This document shows, piece after piece, positions 20,861-30,553 of a stretch of DNA of 64,000 nt. The notes under the pieces were generated by a model. The model did not search any database, was not told the origin of the DNA, and saw only the letters and a program-made list of their open reading frames with translations. The DNA comes from Hygrocybe punicea (Eukaryota; Basidiomycota; Agaricomycetes; Agaricales; Hygrophoraceae): the NCBI GenBank assembly GCA_963556145.1, contig OY744469.1, positions 620,001-684,000 on the forward strand. Direction: 5' to 3'. Both the position numbers and the translations under genes were made by a program. How positions within the stretch are numbered: the first letter of the stretch is position 1; each line of letters starts with the position of its first letter.

Positions 20861-21643
20861 AGTTGCGTAAGTCAGAATCGTATCGTGATGGAGCACGGAG
20901 GAGACGGTTAAGTATATCGCTCTGCCTTTGGTCCTACATTCCTAGGCGATTAGGAACGAATTGAAGCATGGAAAGAAGTTAGTGTGTTAGTCTGCTTTCG
21001 GTTTGTTTGTCCGAACAAACAAAGTTGGTTTTGTCAGCTGTAACCGTCAACTATCTACGTGGTTCAATTTTCAGCTCCGTATCGATGTGCTACATGTCAG
21101 GCGATTCTCAAGCTTCTTTCTCCAAATCTGTCAAAAGGGCGATTGATCGTCAGTACCACAATCGCTGTGCCACATGCCTTGGCCTTTACCCTGAAGTCAG
21201 CATCCAATCTGCCCACATGCTTGATTCGTCCGCTTCTGCAGGTTCAAGGCAGGTTCGTTGAAGTGAATTCCCACTTGAAGTCAGCACTAAATACTCAGTG
21301 TTCGTCAGCAACAAACGGCGGTTAGCCTAGGCATTTTATCTGCAGAATATGAACGAAGTTCTCATATCACTGGCATGGCACGTAAGTGTAGACGTTATTG
21401 ATCGTTAAAATCCCGTTAATTGTCGGACGTAGAATGTTGCGGTTGCTACGGAGGTTTCTTCACCCCTAACCTTATCGCCCTTTCACCATCTTTGCCCGTT
21501 CTAGACTATGTTTTTAAATACATCTGGGAAACGCCAGGTGATCATCAGAAGCCTTTGCACGAAGTATGCATCAGTCAAAATTCCAAGAATGTAAAAATAA
21601 GTTCAATCCTGGCGATTAGGTTTTCGACCTGCTTCGGCTCGCG
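20861..21643. other. No gene recognised
   Basis: Only short conflicting frames. It may hold the 5' flank or an unseen first exon of the gene at 21644. Confidence 0.35.
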
Positions 21644-22595
21644 ATGACAGGGAACGATGTCGACTTGCCCGACCCCACATCCATTTTGCCATATTTAGGA
21701 CTTTTCACCATCGTACTTTTGAAACCGAGTGAAGTTGTTGGATGTGTTATCAACACTTTGCATTTACCTACTCTCTCCGTCATCCGAAACAACCGCTTTG
21801 AACCCGCCCCCATCGGGACATCTCCTGCTGACCCAAAGGCAGCGCGCATATTTGACTCTTTGGCTCTGGCTGGCACTACTCCCCCAATGTCACTAGGCTA
21901 CATTCCGTTATCGCCGCAACATCCTGAATTCTCAGAACGGCGTTACTGGCGGTTACCATTACAAATTGAGGCGGTCATGTCGGGGCTGATGGACCGGGTT
22001 GGAAACCTACCCTATGAATGCGAGGAGATTAGTTTTGTCCAAAATATCACCGATGTTCTTAGTTTACGACGTCGTGGGGTGCGCATACCACCGGATATCA
22101 TTCGGGAACCAAGTCATGATGTCGGTCCTGGTGGAAGTGACAATACCGGCGGTGGACCCGGTAGTGGATCTGGTAATCGCAGCAGACCTGGCGGTGGCCC
22201 AAGTGACAACGGGGGAGGCGATTCGAAGAAGAGATCACAGGATGACAGTCGCACGGCTTCCGCCGCTAAGAAGAGCAAACAGGCCGCTGGCTCGACAGAC
22301 GAGCTGCAGGACAATGATAATGAAGAGTCTTGCCCGCTTGAAATGGGCGAACGGAGTGGTGAGCAGTATTGAAATTAAATTGTCATTTCCTGACCATTTT
22401 CGCGTAGTGTCTCCGGAAGGAGTCCACCATGGAGTCCACCCCGATGATTGGGAAGTTGATTCATTTTTTTCTAGCTGCAGTGAAGATGGATCTTTCCAAA
22501 CGAGGAGTCCATATGAAGGCTCCACGCTCAAGTCAGATGACAGTGATTCTGAAGATGTCGTCAGTGAGTACTTTACAATGTATGGATGCCACTGA
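21644..22595 (+). CDS. Orphan 300-aa two-exon protein
   Basis: ATG at 21644. Exon 1 runs to 22358, then a 49-bp intron (GTGAGC...CGCGTAG), then exon 2 from 22408 to TGA at 22595; the joined length is exactly 301 codons. Residues 1-160 look folded (LPYLGLFTIVLLKPSEVVGC, LPYECEEISFVQNITDVLSL). A Gly/Ser/Asn-rich linker follows, then a basic patch (KKRSQDD, AAKKSKQ) that could be a nuclear signal, and an acidic tail in exon 2 (SDDSDSEDVV). The layout is compatible with a nuclear or DNA-associated protein. I do not recognise the family. It sits between the inverted arms and is intact, so it could belong to that unit. Confidence 0.5.
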
Positions 22596-24255
22596 TACTT
22601 ATTGGTTATATCATGAAGATGACCCCAAGAAATGGAAATTCGGGCCACAATTCAGATCCGATCTCATTATTGTTAATGCAAGGGGTATAAGTCTTGTCGC
22701 CAGCGTAAGATAGATGGCAGCTCCCTTTTTTCGAGAACATGTGCTGTTGATGCATCTGTGGGCTGGAGCCCGGTTCATGCACTGCACTGGTACCGTAGTG
22801 TTACTACCATCTATATCGGAAGACGCGAATACATATACATCCTAACCCTCATGTCTCTTGTGTCATTTTTGGTGTCAGCGTCTCTTGTCTGTCCATCTCT
22901 CATTTAGTCATCCCAACTTGTCAGTCCTTTCTGTCTCATGCCGATCTGTTTTCTGAGGCCTAAACGTGTTCCGAGGCCTAAATGTATTTCGAGGCCTAAA
23001 CATATGTTTAGCCTTGGAGTTAAAGAGACACTCGCCCCCAGTTGGATTTTGTTGGAAACTGGAATTGTCATGCGGTCGATGCCCAAAAAATCTATCGTTG
23101 CGGCAATTGCCATTCAGCTCACACCAAAAAAATCTATCATTGCCATGTTGGCTGCCCAGCCCAGGGTCCCACTGCCAAAAAATCTATCATTGTGTTGTGT
23201 TCAAACTTCAAGCCCAGTGAGAAGTGCATTGACTTGAGCTGACCTTTTCGGACTCTATGATCTGAGTCACTTCACCTGATATCTATAGGCTTCTGCAGAC
23301 ACATTCTGGCAACTCACATGTTAAGTGGCTCTGCATATATGTGGTGCCTGTAGCTTAAATATTTCACTTAACAATGAGCTTGACAACGAAATTTCATTGC
23401 ACATGATTTATATTTTTTACACGACGACATGTTCCAAGTTCGTTGATTTCACCTGTGTGCTCAACAGTCCATGCACTTGATGATCTGCTGTCTCACTTGA
23501 CTGGCCATGGAACTCAAGCATGCAAATGGCCATGAAGGAAAGCGGATGGCGCTCAATATAGTCAAAGGGTGTGTGTGTGATTCTGTGAGATTGGTTTTTG
23601 AGTAATGTTGAAAGGTTTGCAGTGTCACTCAAATATCATCTTCTAGGTATGCCTTTTGGTTTGAAAAGGGGGGGATAGTGGCGTTGATATGTGGATGTTG
23701 TCAGGGGAACACCTGTTTTCGCATCAAAACAATTCCCACAAGCTTTCGTTTCTTATATGCGTCGCGTCACATTGATAGGACGAATCCTTCCCTGGACATG
23801 TAATATGGACTTCTCCATTATTTTTCTGATTTATCATGATTTTTCCATTTTATTTCACTTATTATTTCTTCCTCTGTACAACAGAACCACAGACTTGGTG
23901 GTTTTTCTTTGATTTTCCGATCTTATCTTGATTATCTTGATTATACGTTTATCTATGATACAGATGGACTCCTTTTACCTATTTTATCATTCCCCTGACG
24001 ATTTCCTTTTTACACGCATCACCCTGAAGATAAAGTACCGCCAATCTGTGCCAAGTAACAGTGAGGCTGATGAGTTGGAGCTCTGGCGGGTGCAAGTTCA
24101 AGTGAGTTGAACACGATTTTCAGTGGACATTTGTCTCCAATCAGACTGGTCAAGAGGCAGCCGTTATCCAGTTCTGTCTGGACAGAGACAAAGACAGAAA
24201 TTTAAGAGGTCTGGAGACCAGACCCGGGAGTGTCTTTGAACGTTCACACTTTTAT
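22596..24255. other. No gene recognised; small local repeats
   Basis: Contains three GAGGCCTAAA repeats (22955-23000) and three copies of CAAAAAATCTATC near 23084, 23126 and 23175, each about 45 bp apart. No convincing coding sequence. Confidence 0.4.
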
Positions 24256-25062
24256 ACAGTGATATGGATATAATATACATTTCTGCAGGTCAGAATTTGG
24301 CCTGAAACCACTCAAAAACAAAAAGTAGACTTCATTCCGAGTCCATAGTGCCCCATATGTCCATGTTCTGCAGACCAGTTCTCGTGCTCTGGGGGGGAGT
24401 GGGTAGAAGTGCATCTCTCAGAAGATACTCTGCAGCACAATTAATGCCTGTAAAATGGATGTCCCATCATCCAAATTATTGGAGTGGACTATGTCAACCA
24501 TCATTTTGGCACCAGGATGTCTGTGGAAGATCTTTGAACTGACCCTGTTGGGGGGAGGGGGACAAGGTCAGTGATTACATTCAGGAGGCATGCAAGTGGG
24601 GAAAAAGGTGTTCTATTGTGATCAATATGATCCCAAAAGCATGGTGGAGCATCCATTTCAGCAGCAGAACATCTGTGAAATATCTGTGAACTGACCCTGT
24701 TGGGGGGAGGGGGACAAGGTCAGTGATTGTATTCAGGAGGCACCCAGTGGGGAAAAGCTGTTCTATTGTGATCAATATGATCCCAAAAGCACGTTGGAGC
24801 ATTCACTTCAGCAGCAGAACATCTGTGAAATATCTGTGAACTGACCCTGTTGGGGGAGGGGGACAAGGTCAGTGATTATATTCAGGAGGCACGCAAGTGG
24901 GGAAAACACTGTTCTATTCTGATCAATATGATCCCAAAAGCATGGTGGAACATCCATTTCAGTGGGACGTCTAAGAGAAATGTATTGAACTGACCCACTG
25001 GGGGGGGGAGGACAAGGTCACCAAATATATTCAGGAGGCATGCAAGTGGGGAAAAAGCTGTT
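24256..25062 (-). repeat. Right inverted arm with ~145-bp tandem subrepeats
   Basis: Reverse complement of the left arm, with TGATCAATATGATC units near 24625, 24770 and 24920 and GGGGGGAGGGGGACAAGGTC runs. It starts at CAGTGATATGGATATAATATAC and ends near 25062. Confidence 0.8.
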
Positions 25063-25520
25063 CTATTCTCTACATATTATACTCTCTGGAATATGCTGCA
25101 TGCTCCCAAAAGTATAGTATTTATAGACTAACCCTAAGTCACCCAGTCACATACCCAGTCACCCTGCACTGCCATCCTGCACCCTGCCACCTTGCCTTAA
25201 TATATCTAAGTCACCTTCCTTAATATATTCAAGTCACCCTGAATTTTTTGTCAAATTGATCTCAGACCCCCATTTCATTGACCAATTTCAATATCTCAAA
25301 GGTCACCCTGTGGGGTTACAATGAAGGCTTGATTTCTGAGATCATACTAACTTGTGCTAGAGGGCCATTGCTTTGCACAGCATATCCTCGTCCTCTCAAA
25401 TCAAATGAACAGTATATTCAAGCAAAAAATTGTACTTACTTTTATTTAATTCAATTGTTACTAGTCTGCATGTCTGGTAACCTACAAATATATTTCTACA
25501 TTCAGAGTATTTAGAAACCA
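25063..25520. other. AT-rich spacer with AAGTCACC repeats
   Basis: Short irregular repeats of AAGTCACC and CACCCTGC between 25135 and 25240. No gene seen. GGGCCATTGCTTTGCA at 25362 recurs at 36226 in the same orientation and may be a shared repeat end. Confidence 0.4.
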
Positions 25521-26647
25521 CTTATGTAGGGATATATATTAAAATACAAGGTTTTTTTGATCTGCAAACAGTTAAAACAACATCTTCTAACATTCCTTCA
25601 TATTCTGTAACACTTCCAGTGATGATACCATCATGAAACCAAACTTGACCTGACAACTGATAATACGAGATGTAGTGTTCACTTCCATAATATATGACAC
25701 CTCTAAGCTGATATGGTTTTGGTTCTGTATTTCCTTCAACAGTGACTACCAAATTATGATCCAAAGTAATGGTAGAAGCAGATGTAGCAAAGGCAAGTAA
25801 CTGAGGAGCATTTACAAAAGTAAATTTTCGAAGTAGAAAGTCATTGCAGACTGCCAGAGAAATTACAAAGAGATCAAGTTCATTCTGAATAGAAACAAAG
25901 TCAATCCTACCAATATCTATATGGCAATTTTTTGCTGCTTCCTGCTGTCTAGACACAGGATGATGTTGATGGCAAGAAATATGAGAGGAAAGAATGGGGA
26001 TTTCAGTTTGTAGCAATGTATTCAATAAATTGTTGACACTAGTATTCACTCCCCATGGAAAGTCATTTTGTGAATACTGATCCAGAGAGTGCCTTAGATG
26101 ATCACGCACTGCTTCTAAAGAGCATTCACCTTCAGAATATCTTGAAAATCCATCCACCGCCATGCCAAGAAATTGAGGGTTTAAATTTCTGAAAGAATTG
26201 GACCAAGTAATCTTATCATCCCAAATGTTATATAATATAGTTATCACAGAGTCATATGCACAGCTGTTGTTACTCCAGAGTGTACCAATCGGAATGTTCA
26301 TAGAGATCAATAAAGTATCATTAATATTATGATTTCTTTTCAATTTCTTTCTCTGAGGGGCAACACAAGACCCAGTTATTTGTAGAATTTTGATAAAACA
26401 ATGCTGGTGAACTGCCTTGGGCAGGAACATAATTTGACTTCAGAAGAACATCTTTTTGAACTTTTTGTTTTTTGTCCAGAATTTTCCATGGAAATTTATC
26501 CTCTTCACCTGGAATATATGGATCAGACTTATTCCATCGAATTGCCTTGTGCACATTTTCTGGAACATAATGCTTGCCTTTCCACAATCTAAAGGTTTCA
26601 ATCAGAGAATTTCTGCGATCACCAGTAACAGAACTTGAAAGCTTGCC

Positions 26648-27761
26648 TAGGCAATGACATGGGTACAGGTAACCCACACGGGTTGCAGGTACGGGTACTG
26701 CCGGGTACGGGTCTGGGTTACCTATTTTGGATCTGGGCAAAACCCATACCTGTGACCGTGGGTCTTGGCATACCCGCATATCAGCATCAACACAAACAGA
26801 TGCAACAACCCAGCCGCAACCGCTTACCAACACCATTTTCAAGTGCCCACCGCCTCCGCCTTGACGCAAACATCACCCACCAACGGCATCTCCATGTCGA
26901 CCCAAACGGCCCCATCCTTGCGCAACCATGTCCCAACATGTTGGATGACACCCCATCGTCAAATAGTGCCCAAACGTGAACCCCCATGCCAAAAACCCAA
27001 CAGGAGATGCATCATGCACCCGCCTCAGCCCCAAACACACCATCCCTGCTGCCAAATGTATCCGAACATGTCTCAAGTCCCACCCAAGCCCCAAACCCTG
27101 CACCCGTGCAAGAAAACGCATTCAAATGTGTCCCAGACCGCAGTCCCACAACACCCAATCATTTGACGCCCACACAGGCCCCAAAGCCTGTGCCCGTGCA
27201 ACAGAATGTGCCCAAATGCGCCCCAGACCCCGTTCCCCCCATTTACATGCCCACACGTGCCCACATCAGCCCAGAATCATGATGCTGCTGTCCAGACACC
27301 ACAACTGCAAACGCCAAGGCTCAATGGCATCGAAACATGGGCTGACGCATATGCAAGGTTTGAGACGATGAAGGAGGATGAGAGGAAGGGGAGAATGGGA
27401 GATGGTGTGGGGAACGAGGAGATGGATATGATGGGCAAGAGTCTCTTGCCCATGAGAACCACCCGTTGCCTGGTTCCCAGCCCCCCCCCACTCCTTGCAT
27501 TTGCACAGTGAGAGTCTCTTGCCCACAAGAACCACCCGCTGCCTGGTTCCCAGCCCCCCACTTCTTGCATTTGCACAGCGCCACGTCAATTGACATGCGT
27601 GTCAGCAACACGAGGTAGATTTGGGCTGGAACCCGCTGGGTTTCCTGCGCGGGTCAATACCCATACTGCTACCTGCCATCAACCCGCTGAAAAAAGACCC
27701 GTGGGTAGACGGGTATGGATCAGCCTCAGGACACCCATGGGTATACCTGTGTCATTGCCAA
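26648..27761 (+). mobile_element. Non-autonomous hAT-like element in the helicase-USP gene (N3)
   Basis: The 8-bp target duplication AGCTTGCC is perfect (26640-26647, 27762-27769). Ends TAGGCAATGACA and TGTCATTGCCAA are inverted. Subterminal GGTACGGGT/CCCGTGGGT runs lie on both sides. Removing the element and one duplication restores the host reading frame through GKLSSSVTGDRR. The interior is low-complexity and ends in palindrome copy 5 on the plus strand; a frame containing RRCIMHPPQPQ may be its version of the cassette exon-1 end. Confidence 0.85.
27561..27616. repeat. CAATTG palindrome, copy 5 (degenerate left arm)
   Basis: ...GCGCCACGTCAA faces TTGACATGCGTG...CACGAGGT. The plus frame PPLLAFAQRHVN stops with TGA at the dyad. 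The preceding ~80 bp (LLPTRTTRCLVPSPP) is a tandem duplicate of 27430-27510. Confidence 0.7.
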
Positions 27762-28276
27762 AGCTTGCCTCTGTATCTTAATTTTACTATCTCATCTAAG
27801 ATTTCCAGCTCACGGAATTCCTGACATAATGCCCCAGATGCACCACCTGTTATCTTTCTTGCATCAAATCCTTGTAAAATGACAGTACCAAAAGCAGATG
27901 CACTACGTGATAATGCAGTATAATATGATTGATGAGTTTGACTGTTATTTAGATCAACTGGATTATTAGGCCTTGTCTTTCATTGTGAAGAATAATCAGT
28001 CATTGAAAAATTGGGAAGTACCTCTACCTGACTGCGTGATAATGTAATAGATGAATCATCTGGTAGTGCACAGTCTACTGTAACACTTGTTCTTGTCAGT
28101 GGTACAACATTCTCAGGAAGTCCATTTAACTTCACAAGTTGTGGAGGATTACATAGCATTACAAACAATGTGTCCAACACTCTCTGACCTTGCATACCTT
28201 TTGCTGATTGCCAGCTATGCACTATGCCTTCTTGGCCTCAGGTAATGCATAGCTCAGTTGCACCATTATTCCGGAT

Positions 28277-28730
28277 TAGTGTTGGGGAAGTTCGGTCTCA
28301 GACCGACCCAAACCCGGTTGAGACCGAACGGAAACCGGCGATTTTGGTTCTGGTTTGGGAATTTCTAGTGGAGACCGAACCGTTCGGTCTCGGTTTGGGA
28401 GATTTGGCTGCGGTTCAAACCCAGTTCAAACTGAGTTTGAACCGAACCAATAAACGTCAGCCGGCGACTCAAAACTCCATCCACAATGCCTCGAACAGGC
28501 CCCGAACAATGACCACAACCATAACCACCACAACCAACACCCCCAATGTATGCCAAATGAGGATGATGGAGCAACCGAGGTCGACAAAACGGGCGGCGGG
28601 GTACTCCCTGCCGCCTGCGTCTGTTTTTTATTTTTATTTATTCGAACTTAACTAACGCATTAACAGAATACAGGATGATGCACCACCACCATCACCATCA
28701 TCACCACCACCATCACCACCACCACCACCA
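28277..28730 (+). mobile_element. Left part of a hAT-like element (N4), truncated
   Basis: Starts TAGTGTTGGGGAAGTTCGGTC and has subterminal GAGACCGAAC/GGTTCGGTCTC repeats. The interior shows the cassette exon-1 end (STKRAAGYSLPPAS), an intron-like GTTTTTTATT...CTTAACTAACG...AACAG and a CACCAC microsatellite. The right end is missing where the hAT at 28731 begins. Confidence 0.55.
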
Positions 28731-29369
28731 TAGTGTTGCCAAAGTTTGGTTTGGTCAGGTTTTTTGACTTGTTTCAAAAACCCAAACCGGAACCGTCAGT
28801 TCGGTTCAAGCTTTTCTCAAACTGGAACTGGAACCAGATAGAACCATTCATCCAGGTTTGGTTTGGCGATCAGACGGTTTGAACCCGGTTTCATAGCATC
28901 AGAATGACTACATAACAGCTCACTACAATATCATTAGTCTGTCCCCATGCTTTCAAATGACACCAATGCCTCCAATGCCTCCACCTCACCAGCAGACGAG
29001 ATGATTCCAGCCTTGTACCCACCTTTCAAAATCTGCACTGCTTCAAACATACAAGGCGAGATTCAGTTACGAAAGTCCATTCCAATGTGGCGCATGCTCG
29101 AAAACAGCCGCTCTGATCCTACAGAGGACCCCGGTATCGCAAGGTAGTCCCGGGCTACTAGTATATGTGCGAGTGTAGGGAATTGAACTTGGTGATCTCT
29201 CCACCAATGGAGAATGTTGCCGTATGCTAGAACAAGGGGACTCTGGAGATAATCTTGCAATTCTCGTCGGGGATCTGCTGAGGCACGCTCAGCTCAAACC
29301 CGCTAGTGGACTGCATTCCGCATCCACGCTGCACTGTACCCCATATCATCCAGCGCACTTGCTTCCTGT

Positions 29370-30553
29370 TAGTGTTGCCGAAGTTCAGTTCGGTCCGGTT
29401 CTGACCCTTTTTGGTGGAACCGCGAACTGAACTTTGGGTCCGGTTTGGCGCATGGCCAAACCTGGACCCGGACGGCATCGAACTGTCTCTGCGCGTTCGG
29501 TCTTGGTTCAGACGCGGTCTGAACCCCGGACTGAGGTGGGCTCACCCCATGAGCTCCGTTCTCCTCGCGAATGGCAGGCACGTATCAATCGATACGGCGC
29601 TACACTTCGCGAGGTAGTTGGGCTGCGGGGGAGCCGTCCGGCGCTGCTGCTGCCGCCGCTGTCACTGCTGCTGTTGCTGCCGCTGCCGGCGCTGCTGCTG
29701 CTGCCGTCGCCGTTGCTGCTGCCACTGCTGCTGCTGCTCCTGACATGGCCGTTGCTGCTGCTGCTGCTGCTGCCGTTGCTGCCGTTGCTGCTGCGCTCCT
29801 GCTGCTGCTGTTGCCGTTGCTGCTGCCGGCATTGCTGCTGCCACTGTTGCTGCTGCTGCCGGCATTGCTGCTGCTGCTGCTGCTGGCCATCGTGGTTGTC
29901 GTTGCCGTTGGATGGCTTTTGCTGTTGCCGCTGCCGCTGCCACTGCTGCTGCTGCCGTTGCTGCCGGCGCTGCTGCTTCCGCTGTTGCTGCTGCTGCTGG
30001 CCGTTGCCGTTGTCATTGCCTGGTTGTCGTTGCCGTTTCCGTTGCCGTTTCCGTTGCCATTGCCGCCGCTGGTGGTGGTGGTGGTGGTGGTGTTGCGGCT
30101 GTCCCGCGTCCGTTGGCATTGCGTTGGCGTTGGCATTCAACTTGTGCCAAGGTGGGTGTGGTCGCGATATGGTCGCGGTCGAGTTGCCTGTCGCAAATAA
30201 CATTAGTAAAGTTCGAAACATACCTTGTTGAACACAACACAAATTGTGTTGTGTTCAACCCGCGTTGATGTTGCTGTGTTGCGTGAAAGGTCACGGCCGG
30301 TCACATGATGCCGTTTAACACGAAATAGTAAGTAAAGAAATACGAAAAACAAATGAAATCAATACCTTAAAAATATCCGCGTTCGCGGTTTGAACGCGGT
30401 TTGGAGCCGTTCAGGAAATCCGGCCAGCCTCGAAACCCGGAACTGAACCCACGGTCCGGTTCAGCACTTGGCTGAACTTAGACCGAACTTAGGGTTCGGT
30501 TCAGGGTTTGAACCGGGTTCGGCTAGGTTCGGAACCGAACTACGGCAACACTA
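29370..30553 (-). mobile_element. Non-autonomous hAT element nested in the hAT (N5)
   Basis: Perfect 8-bp target duplication CTTCCTGT (29362-29369, 30554-30561) and TIRs TAGTGTTGCCGAAGTTC / GAACTACGGCAACACTA match the host hAT's ends. The interior has a CTG/CAG trinucleotide tract with open frames in all directions (poly-Gln, -Ala, -Leu, -Ser). On the minus strand there is an intron-like GTATGTTTCG...CTTTACTAATG...CGACAG at ~30223-30188, then low complexity, then the palindrome at 29562-29615. Order and spacing follow the cassette in N1 and N2. Confidence 0.9.
29562..29615. repeat. Palindrome, copy 6 (core ATCGAT)
   Basis: TCCTCGCGAATGGC...CGTATCAA faces TCGATACGG...ACTTCGCGAGGT. The CAATTG core is changed here, and the minus frame reads through without the usual stop. 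Confidence 0.7.

Larger units (their letters stand above)
25522..28276 (-). pseudogene. SF1 helicase fused to a USP-like peptidase, broken
   Basis: From 28222 downward the minus strand encodes the last part of a PIF1/RecD-like helicase: LPENVVPLTRTSVTVDCALP, then the motif V region NFSMTDYSSQ followed by TGA where SQG would be expected, KTRP, and the motif VI-like HQSYYTALSRS. It continues as FGTVILQGFDARKITGGASG and RELEILDEIVKLRYRGKL. A 1.1 kb hAT-like insert follows; beyond it comes GDRRNSLIETFRLWKGKHYV. After a frame change the C-terminal domain has GTLWSNNSCAYDSVITILYN (a USP-like Cys box) and IYYGSEHYISYYQLSGQVWF plus HDG (a His box). Similar helicase-USP proteins occur in agaricomycetes. 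The 5' end is lost at 28276. Defects: nonsense codon, insertion, frameshift, truncation. Confidence 0.65.

Noticed and set aside
22955..23200. GAGGCCTAAA and CAAAAAATCTATC short repeats with a Cys/His-containing frame
   Set aside because: The frame (CGNCHSAHTKKIYHCHVGC) looks finger-like but results from the short repeats and has no supporting ORF context.
29508..30242. Poly-Gln/poly-Ser protein as a host gene
   Set aside because: Lies wholly inside a hAT-like insertion with target duplication, and nearly every frame of the trinucleotide tract is open.
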